Positions 23,566 through 32,522 of a stretch of DNA of 64,000 bases are shown here, piece after piece; positions within the stretch are counted from its first letter, which is position 1, and each line of letters opens with the position of its first letter. Below the pieces are notes generated by a model that saw nothing but the letters and a program-made list of their open reading frames with translations, ran no database searches and was not told the origin of the DNA. Position numbers and translations under genes: made by a program. Source of the stretch: Takashimella koratensis (Eukaryota > Basidiomycota > Tremellomycetes > Trichosporonales > Tetragoniomycetaceae); assembly GCA_003116875.1 (NCBI GenBank), contig BCKT01000006.1, positions 744,001-808,000 of the forward strand. Direction: 5' to 3'.

Positions 23566-25494
23566 ATGGATCGCCGAAAACATCCGCTTCCGTCCAACCC
23601 GTTCCTCCCTGCTCGACCAGCTGCGGCAGCCCCTCCTGCGCCGTCCGTCACTCCTCAGAGAGTGTTGAATCGGTTACCGCAGAAAGCCTCTTATCAGGCG
23701 CTACCACGACCTCCTGCGCCTCACTACGTCCCTCCTCGACCTAGTGGGCAACCGCAAGTCAACGTACAAGCGCAGGGACAGTACTACGGCTACCAATCAA
23801 CGGCCCAAGTGTACCATGCACCTCAATTCCCTCAACCAGGAGCCGCTGGATATCCGGCATACTCGGCCTACCCTACTCCGATCGCTCAACCATACGCCCA
23901 GCCTCACATCGCTACGATGAACATGTCAGGCGGCTATCCATCATTTGGGTTCACTCCCGTCCCGGTATTCAAACCAACAGCAACACCCGAGGGCTACTCG
24001 TATTCAGAGACCTACCAACCGCAATCAGCAACCGCCGGTCCACAAGGCCCGTATGCCAAGCGCCAAAAAACACAAGGAAACGGACTACCACCGCCGCCCT
24101 CGAATGGTCCGCCCATCCCAGTAGCGTCGTCTAGCACCCCGAGCGTCAAAGCTTGGAGAAACTGTTCCCAGCCCGGGTGCAAGTTTGTTGGCTCGGGCGA
24201 GGAGGTCGAGATTCACGAAGGCGATCGGCACTTGATATTTCCCAAAGGTCACAAGGTCGAGCGGAGTGAAGAAGAGGAGAGATTTGCTCAACGGCAGAAG
24301 GGAGGGTGAGTACGGGATTAAAGGTGATTGAGATGGGCCCAGGTGCTGATTGTACAGACCACCGCCCATGATCCAGGGGACAGGGATCATGCTGCAGACC
24401 GAGGAAGATATCGCCAAGTGGATCGCCGAACGGAAAGCCAGATTCCCTACAGCCAAGCGAGTCGCCGACAAGGTGAGTTCAGCTATTTTTTTCGTAGACC
24501 TACAGCTGACGTGTGACAGGAAGAAGAGCATCGGGCAGCAGTTGAGCGAGGCGAGATTCCGCATCGATCCCGAGGTCTTGGGAGTGGGAGAGGGAGAAAT
24601 GATCCTGCTGCCGCAGCGGAGGAATGGGGTCGGCCAGTAGAAGACCGACCAGCGTCGTCCCGGTCGGACAAGGGGCGGGGACGTGGGAGGGGCAGAGGGA
24701 GAGACGGCAGGGGCGGTGGTAGTGGGCGGTGGGAGGAAAGAGAACGGGCACGAGCCGTGTCGCTGAAGCCGATAGAAACCACTGTCAACGATCAACTGCC
24801 AACACCGACGACTCCAGCACCTCACGACCTCATGCCCCCTCCACCTGCACCACCCGTCACTTCCGCCCCGTCCGCACTCCACGGTGTCGGGGGTTACGGA
24901 TCCTCCGCGTCCGACGACGACTCCTCTTCCGAATCATCCTCAGACTCTGACTCGGATTCAGACGACTCGAGCGCCGAGTCGGGGGCTAATGAGAAAGGTG
25001 GTGACCCTGTGGGAGCTGCGGAGCGGGAAGCGGTCGAGTCTGAGCCGAAGCGGGAAGAAGAGGATAAACGACCGCTGTGTCGATTCTTCGCGCGTACGGG
25101 CAAGTGCAAGCACGGAGATAAGTGCAAGTACTCGCATCGACGGGCGCAAGGACAAGGGGAAGAGCAGGAACCAAAAGCTGTCACGACATCAGAGCCGACA
25201 GCTCCTCGTCCAAAACAACCACCGACGAAGAAACCAAACGCTTTCCAGCGACCTAGCATGCTTGGCGCGGTAAGTCGACCTGCCCTTTACCATCAGGATA
25301 TCAAACGAAACGAGGCTGATGTCCATGTATAGCTTCTGGCCAATCCAATCCAGAACACGCTATCTCAGCTGTCCCAGACGATCAGATTCCTCGTCGCCAA
25401 TGATATGCTGGAGAACGTCGAGCTCGTGCCTGGCCAAGCCGAGGAAGAAGAGAGGAAGCGACAGATGATCGTCGAGTTGGAGCCCACGACGTGA
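23566..25494 (+). CDS. NUFIP1-like snoRNP assembly protein with CCCH zinc finger
   Basis: Four exons (23566-24305, 24358-24472, 24520-25269, 25333-25494) give 588 residues. The first 170 residues are Pro/Tyr/Gln-rich. A C2H2-like finger (NCSQPGCKFVG...HEGDRH) is followed by GTGIMLQTEEDIAKWIAERKARFPTAKRV, the conserved NUFIP1 peptide that in the human and yeast (Rsa1) proteins binds Snu13/15.5K during C/D snoRNP assembly with the R2TP complex. A GRGRGRGRDGRGGG RGG-type stretch, a Ser/Asp acidic tract and one CCCH finger (CRFFARTGKCKHGDKCKYSH, near residue 460) follow. Nuclear localisation is expected. Identification rests on the PEP-like peptide and order of fingers. Confidence 0.82.
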
Positions 25495-25896
25495 AGGCTT
25501 TGTTTGTTGTAATTGTCATAAACTCCATGTATTACTCTTTCCACACGCAGACTTGCTGGATGGAAGTCAGTCATGAACATGGATAAATGCCTGCACGAAG
25601 GAGTGTGTGCACATCTGCAATAGTGTTTGCCCCATGAGGCTCTTCTACGGGATGATTCGAGACGAGGATCTCAGCACCAGATGGCGGTCCCCTGGGCTGT
25701 TTGCAGACCTCCGTACAAAGAGATGTGTCATCAAAGATAACCTCACCGCCGCAAGAAACCGACTATATCCTGTTGCACATCGTTCTGTACAGTACCCCCC
25801 CCCCCCCCCCCCTTCTTCGAGCACACAGCCCACAATTCCACTCTCAATACGATATTGAGTGAGTGAATCATCCTGGTTCGCTCTCAACTTCCCCCC
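25495..25896. other. Convergent 3' region with poly-C tract
   Basis: A 402-bp region between two convergent stops. It contains an 18-bp poly-C run at 25795-25812, flanked by CTTCTTCG. No gene was seen. Confidence 0.5.
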
Positions 25897-26679
25897 TCAC
25901 GTATTCTGGACGTAACGGGACATCGTCGCTGTGTTCGTTTGGTCTTCCTCGAACGACGGCAATGCCTCGGAGCCCGGAAGTAGCATCCCCGCTGTCAAGG
26001 TCGGCGATGGTCGATCGAACTTTCGGTCTCGCGCACACGGGAAGTCCGAGAACATGTCCGAGTACGGCGGCTCGTCCGGAATCGGAAGGTCTTTGCTTTC
26101 AGCCCGGAGGCGGGAGAGGACCTCGCACAGCTGGAAGCTGTACTTGACCACGGTTTTGTCCTCCGGGTCGCTCGTGAAATCCTTGGTGGAGTAGACGGAA
26201 AACGGGTGGAAACACGAAGTGCAGCCTCGAAACAGACTCGTTCGTTTGTCGGTGAATGGGCGATATGTCGCCAAATTGCTGTTGATCTTTCCGATCAACT
26301 CCGTGAGCTGCTGAGTGTGACGCATCATTGTACGGATCGCAACCTCGAAAAGTTCAGACGCCACCTGTTGCTCCACCGCCTCCCCGTTCTGATTCGCCTC
26401 GGCTGATGACTCAAGGTGTGAAAAGGCTTCGTTCACACTGGTGATGGCTCGGGAACACTCTTCGCGACGGACGTTGGGATCCCTGTACACATCAAACCAT
26501 CGGACATACTGGTATCCCCACTCCAAACACGAGATGGCCTCTTTGAGCTCCCCCATAGTGACTGCGTAATCTGGTTTATCGGGGGACGAAAGGGCACGAG
26601 AGAGGTCATGGACGATTGGGAGGGGTGAGAAGATCTTGGCTGACTCGCACTTGTGGCAAACATCGAATGGGATGGACAT
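25897..26679 (-). CDS. Unrecognised 260-aa protein with two CxxC motifs (array member D)
   Basis: A single-exon frame starting MSIPFDVCHKCESAKIF. Upstream sequence stays open but without an ATG, so this is the first usable start. Two CxxC pairs, CHKC near the N-terminus and CTSC near residue 167 (RGCTSCFHPF), could bind metal. The region between them looks alpha-helical (ECSRAITSVNEAFSHLESS, IRTMMRHTQQLTELIGKINSNL). The order 'long helices, then a CTxC motif, then a variable tail' is shared with the genes at 27970-28731 and 30885-31586, suggesting distant paralogy. No known domain is recognised. It is the first of a same-strand run of such genes. Confidence 0.6.
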   Translation of the reverse strand: MSIPFDVCHKCESAKIFSPLPIVHDLSRALSSPDKPDYAVTMGELKEAISCLEWGYQYVRWFDVYRDPNVRREECSRAITSVNEAFSHLESSAEANQNGEAVEQQVASELFEVAIRTMMRHTQQLTELIGKINSNLATYRPFTDKRTSLFRGCTSCFHPFSVYSTKDFTSDPEDKTVVKYSFQLCEVLSRLRAESKDLPIPDEPPYSDMFSDFPCARDRKFDRPSPTLTAGMLLPGSEALPSFEEDQTNTATMSRYVQNT

Positions 26680-26890
26680 GCTGATGGCCAGGGCTGAAAA
26701 TGAGGGGATCGGGGGCAAGAAAGCGTTGGTCAGGGGGAATGGTTGTGAAGTGGGAAGAGTGGAAAACTAGGGTGCATAGAGGTTCCGGCGACCGCTTCGA
26801 AACTGGCTTGCTGCGCCTTCTCTCAGATGAAGTCCATTTGGCGACAGACTGAGATACAAAGGGGAAAAGTGTGTGGGGGTAAGAGAAAAG

Positions 26891-26905
26891 GGGGGGGGGG
26901 GGGGG
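26891..26905. repeat. Poly-G tract (15 bp)
   Basis: Homopolymer G run upstream of the 260-aa gene, between it and a small remnant gene. Confidence 0.9.
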
Positions 26906-26931
26906 AAGGGAGAGGAGCACAAGTCAAAGAG

Positions 26932-27126
26932 TCAAGGGTAGATCCCTCCATTACCAACTCCGCCGTCTTGAGTGTTGGCACCCTTGAACACATCGAGGAT
27001 GGTTATCGAGGAGGCAGGGTCGGTGAGACTGATTAACGCAGCTTCCAGAGACCGTTCGGTGCATCTAGTTCTCAAGTTTGATACGTTCGAGAAGTTGAAC
27101 GAGGTGGCCGTAGGCGAAGAGCTCAT
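26932..27126 (-). pseudogene. Short remnant of an array gene (64 aa frame)
   Basis: A 64-residue frame beginning MSSSPTATSFNFSN. Its ATG lies 139-148 bp downstream of a GTCACAAATA element, and the sequence further upstream matches the flank of the 28731 gene. This is the same layout as the full-length array genes, so the start is probably genuine by descent. The encoded sequence does not extend into the helix-CTxC body and stops early. It is either a truncated duplicate or a short functional gene; a truncated copy is favoured. Confidence 0.4.
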
Positions 27127-27259
27127 GATGGTCGTTGGTGAGGGAACGTGGCGATCTTTGGCAGACTGGTAGTAAACAACGGTGAGATTGGCGGTGAAGC
27201 CAAACAGATAAAAATTGAGAAATGCGAGGGATGGGGGGTTTCTGGCTGGTCCATGGACC

Positions 27260-27387
27260 GTCGGTATTTGTGACAGCAGGGTTGGTTATTCCTCAACGAC
27301 CCCTCGACACAGCTATGAAAGGATGGTCCGCCATCCCCACCTCGGCCGAACAAATACAAGCTCAGCCAAGCGAGGAAAGAAAGGATC
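27260..27387 (-). promoter_or_regulatory. Shared upstream module, copy 1
   Basis: On the minus strand it carries a GTCACAAATA core (27265-27274). The segment that begins CGAGGGG... and includes CTTTCATAG and TTCGGCCGAG is clearly similar to 28871-28998. It lies upstream of the remnant at 27126. Confidence 0.6.
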
Positions 27388-27969
27388 AGTGATAGCGCCC
27401 CTCCACGTCGCCACCAGGAAGGGCGAGGGAGGAGAGGGGTGGCGGCTGATGAGTCAGCTCGGGTGATGGATGGGATGGTTGAAGGTGTAGCGCAGCACAT
27501 ATGGCCAATATTGACAACTACCCAGAAGATGGTATGGACAGAAGAAATGAGGAAGGGAGGTTGAGGCTTGCTGCGCACGTGGGCTGGCAGGGGACGATGA
27601 GGTGAGAGGAGGCGGTGGAAACGAAGCAATGAATGGTGGTAATAGGCAATGGTGTAAGGCAATAGACGAGCTGAATCTATACCGAGGGACAGAAGGGTAC
27701 AGACGACTTCCCGGATGAATAGAAGTGAGTGGTAATACTCCATCCTCAAGAGTAACTATAACTACAGGCAATAGCGAGCGAAACTTGCCGAGCGGTGAGA
27801 CGGAAGTTGAAAGCTTCGAGAATCGATCATCGTAGGTTGTGGAATCATGGGTATGCGATGAACGGGACAAGTAGAAACGGTCACGGGTGGGTTTGGGGGA
27901 TCGCGACTGGTCTGTCGTGAATCGAACATCGGACGCTCAGTCGAGCTCTTCGCGTTTGACCGCGCTGAA
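27388..27969. other. Intergenic region of the array
   Basis: About 580 bp between the copy-1 promoter module and the stop codon of the 253-aa gene. Open frames exist on the minus strand but are Ser/Pro/His-rich and show no conserved pattern. No gene is supported. Confidence 0.35.
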
Positions 27970-28731
27970 TCACTCGTCTTTGGGCTGGAAGTCTTTCGCA
28001 GTGACGCTCACGAAGTCATCCTCACCGGCGCAAGCGGTGGTGATCGAAGTCGAGGCACCTCCGGCCAGAGTGGTTGGCAGGCACGTGAAGTCGCCGAGGT
28101 AGAACGTGATCGGAAGCGGATTATACTGTAGATTGAGCGAACGCAAGAGTGCAAGTGTCTTCAGAGACTCGATGAGCTTGAGAGCTCCTGAGTCGGTGAG
28201 GTGACCGTGACATTTGGTGCAACGTGCAGCCGCATAGGTCGGGGCAAACTCGAAACGATGGAAAGACAGCCCCGTGCCCTTCGCAATCTCTTCGAGTTCG
28301 CCATTGACCTTCGACAACATTTTGTTCACATTGGTCGACAACCTTTCGAGAACAGAGTGCATGCGGTCGATTGTTTCCTGAAATGCACCTTTCGAAGTGG
28401 TTGAATCGCGCAAAAAAGTGATGAGTTTATTCCAATAAGGCGTCCTGTGCTTCGGGACCGCCCCACTCTCCACAAATTCAAGGCGCTCTTCGAGGGACTG
28501 TAGAGAGATTGCAAGCTCTTCGGAATGTTCAAATCCCCAGGAGCTGGCGGTGAGATCTGCGACGAGTTCTTCTTTGCCTTTGGAATCTTTCCAAAAACCG
28601 TCGAAAACTTTGTAATCGTCTCCCCAGGCAAGATCGCGAAGAGCTTCTTGTGTGATCAAAATGAGCTCGCGGGCGGTTGAGACAGCGGTGCCCGACAGGA
28701 AGGACTGATTGGCAGTGGCGGTGGCGTTCAT
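27970..28731 (-). CDS. Unrecognised 253-aa protein with CTKC motif (array member A)
   Basis: Single-exon frame starting MNATATANQSFLSG. The middle is strongly alpha-helical (RMHSVLERLSTNVNKMLSKVNGELEEIAKG). It is followed by RCTKCHGHLTDSGALKLIESLKTLALL, which closely resembles HCTNCGDHLTPLGRNELIKSLSTLE in the gene at 30885-31586. The CTxC(x2)HLT...LI.SL.TL signature therefore defines a small family in this array. No signal peptide or membrane segment is evident. The start codon lies 147-156 bp from the TATATGTGAC element (plus-strand spelling), the same spacing as its neighbours. Function is unknown. Confidence 0.68.
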   Translation of the reverse strand: MNATATANQSFLSGTAVSTARELILITQEALRDLAWGDDYKVFDGFWKDSKGKEELVADLTASSWGFEHSEELAISLQSLEERLEFVESGAVPKHRTPYWNKLITFLRDSTTSKGAFQETIDRMHSVLERLSTNVNKMLSKVNGELEEIAKGTGLSFHRFEFAPTYAAARCTKCHGHLTDSGALKLIESLKTLALLRSLNLQYNPLPITFYLGDFTCLPTTLAGGASTSITTACAGEDDFVSVTAKDFQPKDE

Positions 28732-28815
28732 TGTAAGTGGCAACAACGTTTGACTGTGCTTGGCAAGTGAGCGGTGAAGTGAAGATGGTGTGGTATGAGG
28801 TGAAGCAAATGGCTT

Positions 28816-28998
28816 GAGAGAGTGAGGGAAAAGAGGGAAAAGAGGGGGGAAAGTTTTGCGCCCCCTGAGGGCCTCAGTATATGTGACAGCGAAACTGTCT
28901 TCGCTCGACACCACCTCGACACCACTATGAAAGGACAGCCGGGCCAACCCTAGCTCGGCCGAACGACTCAGATCCAGCCAGTGAGGGTGCAGAAAGGA
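28816..28998 (-). promoter_or_regulatory. Shared upstream module, copy 2
   Basis: Contains a purine-rich plus-strand block (28816-28855; pyrimidine-rich on the gene strand), the core GTCACATATA (28878-28887 on the minus strand) and the flank similar to copy 1. It lies upstream of the 253-aa gene. Confidence 0.65.
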
Positions 28999-29824
28999 AA
29001 GGTGACTGCCACACTGACGCATAGAAGAGGGAAAAAGGATGATGAGTAAGCCATGTAAGAGCTGGTGGGTACGTCGGCGTCGGCCGGCTGAGGTGTTGAG
29101 AAAGGCATGGCTTAGGAGCTATGGACGAGAGGACAGGGTACGGCCGAGACGGGAGGGTATGGACAGGTAGAAAGAAAGGAAGGTGTCAGGTGGAGCATAA
29201 GAGGGGGATGAGGGGGTAAAGGCGAGAGCAGGAAGGCGCTTGGAGAAAGTGGGTGGGGGGAAGTGGTGAGGGAAAAGACAAAGAAGGGGGGGAGGAGAGA
29301 ATGTGCGTTGGAGAGGCGAGGGAAGCCGAAGATACAATATGCGTTTGAGAGAGTGGGTGTGGGGGGAGAGAGTTGGTTGGGTGAGCCGACAAAGAAGGGA
29401 AGGAGGAGAGAGTGTGCATTGGAGAGGGGAGGGAGCAAACGATACAGTACAAGACAAATTGGCTCTACGCAAATGCATAAAGGAGTGTTTCTCGCGAGAA
29501 AGTATGGACAAGTGGGGCAGGGAGGTGGAAGAGATATCGAGGCGAAGAATGGATGAGCGAAACGAGACAGTAGGAAAGCGTGAACTCGTCGGAAAGAAGT
29601 CCCGGAGCGAAGGGAGGACGGGCGTTGGTGTTCCCAAGAGGGGTCGGTCAATCACTCGTCAAGCGGTAAGCTGGAGCTCGAACACGTCTCAGCTGTCGTC
29701 GCTCGATGGTCGAGGCTGCGAAGGGTCAAGTGAGGCTTGTGCATTGTCGATCGAGCGCGGGTGTTATCGACCGTGGATGAGCACCTGAATCCTCGAGGAA
29801 GTTATCGAAGGGAAGTTTGTCGTA
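28999..29824. other. Intergenic region with local tandem duplication
   Basis: No supported gene. It is very purine-rich on the plus strand (GGAGAG, GGGGAA) and contains a two-copy imperfect repeat at about 29277-29450. Long plus-strand frames here arise from the purine bias and the repeat, and show no protein-like conservation. Confidence 0.4.
29277..29450. repeat. Two-copy direct repeat, about 110-bp period
   Basis: Both copies begin GACAAAGAAGGG, then GGAGGAGAGA, TGTGC(G/A)TTGGAGAGG, and end near GATACA. The second copy has diverged by several substitutions and small indels. Confidence 0.75.
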
Positions 29825-30349
29825 CTAGGCCCGCGCTGGTGGGAGACTGCTCGAGGTTGTGATGGTTGGTTGGGGAGTACAATATAAATATGACATGGTC
29901 TTGAGTGTGGCGAGCCCCTCGTTGGATGGTTTGGAGCGCTTCAGTTCGCCTTCTTCATGTTTTTCAGGGCGCCGTTTTCTGAGGCTCCGCTCTTCTTGTA
30001 GTCCTCGATCCCCCGACTCCACATGCGTGTCCTTTGGCTGGCGTCGTTTTCGTTGCGTTGGGCGGCTTTTCGAGACGCTGAGTTTGACCGGACCCCCAAG
30101 GTCCTCCTTGTATGGTACTTACATCCTCCTCAACGACGTGGCAAGCGCCTCGTCTTGTTCGTAGCTCAGCTTGCGATCCTCCAGTTGTTGTATGAGAGTG
30201 GAGATATCTGTGACACCCGTGGTCCTCGTGTCACCCTCGAGCCATTCAATGAGGGCGAGGCGTTCGGCTCCGGACTTTCAGTCTGGGAAGGAAAATACAG
30301 CGTGGACTTGACTGGGGAAGGTGGTACCGAGAGCTGCGGTGGTGGACAT
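29825..30349 (-). pseudogene. Basic protein gene with in-frame TGA (array member X)
   Basis: The frame opens at ATG 30349 (MSTTAALGTTFPSQ), meets TGA at 30278-30280, and continues in the same frame as ERLALIEWLEGDTRTTGVTD. A 45-nt GT-AG intron (30078-30122) then leads into a Lys/Arg-rich tail ending at 29825. Read past the TGA, this would be about 174 residues with nuclear-localisation-like basic clusters. A 60-nt intron from GTACCA (after CTCG) to GGAG would remove the stop in phase, but its acceptor is poor. So it is either a disabled copy or a gene with an unusual first intron. Its ATG has the same spacing to the GTCACATATA core as members A and B. Confidence 0.45.
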
Positions 30350-30440
30350 TGCTCGTCGATTGGAGTTTGGTTTTCGTAGATGCCAGTAGGCAAAGGAAAG
30401 CGGTAGTGGTGTGGGCAGCAAGGAGTAATGGGTTGAGGAA

Positions 30441-30535
30441 TGAAAGAGTGGGGGAAAGAGGGGGGAAAGTTCACCCCTCCTCTGAGCCGTGTGTATATGT
30501 GACAACGTCCCAGCAGGTACTTTGCTCCTCTCCAC
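30441..30535 (-). promoter_or_regulatory. Shared upstream module, copy 3
   Basis: Purine-rich block at 30441-30470 (GGGGGAAAG), core GTCACATATA at 30494-30503, and TTTGCTC matching copy 4. The core lies 145-154 bp from the ATG at 30349. Confidence 0.65.
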
Positions 30536-30812
30536 CTAAACAATGAGAGGTTTGAGGGCAATGCCTCCTTGTTGAGCTAGAATATTGACCCAGTGACGGG
30601 GAGGTGGCACAGGACCAGTACAGTACCCAAAGTGAGACATTGCCAAGTGATTAGTAAGTAAGTCGTTTTTTTTTTTTTGGCAAGCGGTATCGAACAAGGT
30701 CGAATTTACACAGACTGAAGTTATGGACAAGCAGGTGATAAATGAGGCAAGGGTCGGAACGGGAAGACGAGAATATCAGAAAATATCAGTCAAGCTATGA
30801 GAAAGAGGTCAA

Positions 30813-30828
30813 GGGGGGGGGGGGGGGG
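30813..30828. repeat. Poly-G tract (16 bp)
   Basis: Homopolymer G run just beyond the stop codon of the 233-aa gene. Confidence 0.9.
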
Positions 30829-30884
30829 ACGACCAGACGCTTGAGATTCGTGTCCCTATGATAGTGGCCCCTGGAGGTTGCCTA

Positions 30885-31586
30885 TCACGCCAATTCACCG
30901 GTCATCTCAAGGCCAATGTCATTGATAGTGGCAGTCGACGGAGACCCGGAGCATTTGAAGTCCCTCTGAAGGGATGCAAGGATGCTCTCTCTATTCTCCG
31001 CAGAGAAAGGAGACGTTTCAAGGGTGCTCAAGGACTTGATGAGCTCGTTTCGACCGAGTGGGGTGAGGTGGTCCCCGCAGTTGGTGCAGTGAACGCTAGC
31101 GCAATGGGGCTTGAATTTGAAATTATGCCGAGTTGTGTTCCCAGAGTACTTGGTGAGGAGCGCGTTAAGGCGTTCCACATGAAGGTTAATCCATTCTTCA
31201 AGCTGCTTGGTGTTGGATTGCATATTCGACAGTGTCACCGCAATGGAGCCAAATTCTTTATTGCTGCAGTATTCGGGTAAGTTCAGACATGCTCTGTGCC
31301 ATGCTGCCGTCTTAATACCTGTGGGGATCGACTGGACTTCCCTGTCCTTGTAGATGAGCACTACGAATGGGTTAAAGGCATCCGAGAACTCTTCGTCTTC
31401 CTTAACGCTGGTTTCGAAGGAGGCGAGATCATTCCAAATTTTCTTGTCAAGTAGCTTCGGGTCACAGTCTGTGAGGTACTCGAATTCTGCAAGTCGCTGA
31501 CGAATAGACTTGTGTAGGTCCCCAAGGGGAGAACCGGGGCATTCCTGCAGGAGATACTCGGTAGAAGCAGTCGAAGGGGTAGTCAT
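30885..31586 (-). CDS. Unrecognised 233-aa protein with CTNC motif (array member B)
   Basis: Single-exon frame starting MTTPSTASTEYLLQECPG. The body is helical and ends in a HCTNCGDHLTPLGRNELIKSLSTLE block that aligns with member A (RCTKCHGHLTDSGALKLIESLKTLA). The cysteine pair is flanked by further Cys/His residues (PHCASVHC) that could complete a metal site. The tail after ILASLQRDFKCSG is short. No secretion signal is present. The start is 145-154 bp from a GTCACATAAA core. Function is unknown; the repeated family in one strand-consistent cluster suggests recent lineage-specific expansion. Confidence 0.65.
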   Translation of the reverse strand: MTTPSTASTEYLLQECPGSPLGDLHKSIRQRLAEFEYLTDCDPKLLDKKIWNDLASFETSVKEDEEFSDAFNPFVVLIYKDREVQSIPTGIKTAAWHRACLNLPEYCSNKEFGSIAVTLSNMQSNTKQLEEWINLHVERLNALLTKYSGNTTRHNFKFKPHCASVHCTNCGDHLTPLGRNELIKSLSTLETSPFSAENRESILASLQRDFKCSGSPSTATINDIGLEMTGELA

Positions 31587-31673
31587 CGTTGGTCCTGGTG
31601 ACGAGTAAATCGGATGTTAGTATGTGTGTGGTGAGAGTAGTTGGTGAAGGCAACCAAGTGAAGACAAGGAATA

Positions 31674-31770
31674 CCTGAGAGAGCGGGGAAAAGAGGGATG
31701 TGGAAAAAAACGAGGCCGCCGTTGCGTATGTTTATGTGACGGGGGGTATGGCATGCGCTTTGCTCATCCT
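31674..31770 (-). promoter_or_regulatory. Shared upstream module, copy 4
   Basis: Contains the purine block (GGGGAAAAGAGGG), core GTCACATAAA at 31731-31740 and GCTTTGCTCAT. It sits upstream of the 233-aa gene and marks the end of the array. Confidence 0.65.
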
Positions 31771-32522
31771 TGAGTCCACCGTGAATGGATTTTCGACCTC
31801 TGACGCCGGTTGCTAATTTGGCACCGAGCAGGCAAAAAGGAACCGGTGGAGGCGTGAAGGCATGAATGGAGGCTAGTCGATGTGAAGGGAGGAGGGTTGT
31901 AGTATGCCACTTTGCCCAAGTGCCACAGCGCCACACCGAATCCCCGAATAATTCCGAGTAGGCCACCCTCGGGCCAGACGTCACTGCTGGCCCCCAGGTG
32001 CACAAACAAAAACTGCACCCTGAATTATTAACCCCTGGAGTGTGATAATGACATGGACTTGTGGACATGGCAGTCATTAGGAAAATGACGAGAGTAATTA
32101 ACGCCCCGGTGTGAAGCGATTAGTAAATCCCTGACCAACCCCGCCCAGCGACCCGCCAGCCAGCAGCCAGCAGCCAGCAGCGACACCGCCTCCTCCTGGG
32201 TGTAAGTAAACGTTGGCCACTGCTCAATCCTTCACACCATCCACTCATCCACCCACCACCCACCTTATCCTTTGTTCCCACCAACCACGACGCTGATCAG
32301 TTCCGCCTCGACAGGTATCCTCCCGCCTCTCTCCCACCAATATCGCTACAGGCACTCGGTCTCTTCACCCGTTCCAAAAGTTGACCCATCCACCCCCTGG
32401 ACCGAACTAGTGCTGCGGAATCCTCACACGCATTCAAACCCCTTGACAACCCTTTCTTCTCCAACAAACATCAACATCTCTCCCCCTCTCATCTCTTCAT
32501 CACCTACCTCAACGTCCTCAGT
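31771..32522. other. Divergent intergenic region with CCAGCAG repeat
   Basis: About 750 bp between the last array promoter module and the secreted-protein start. A short (CCAGCAG)n repeat lies at about 32156-32181. The 250 bp before the ATG are rich in CACC/CATC and presumably form the 5' leader. No gene was seen. Confidence 0.45.

Noticed and set aside
29303..29788. 161-residue plus-strand frame
   Set aside because: It lies across a purine-rich tandem repeat; the Arg/Glu/Gly bias is explained by GGAGAG sequence and no splice or domain support exists.
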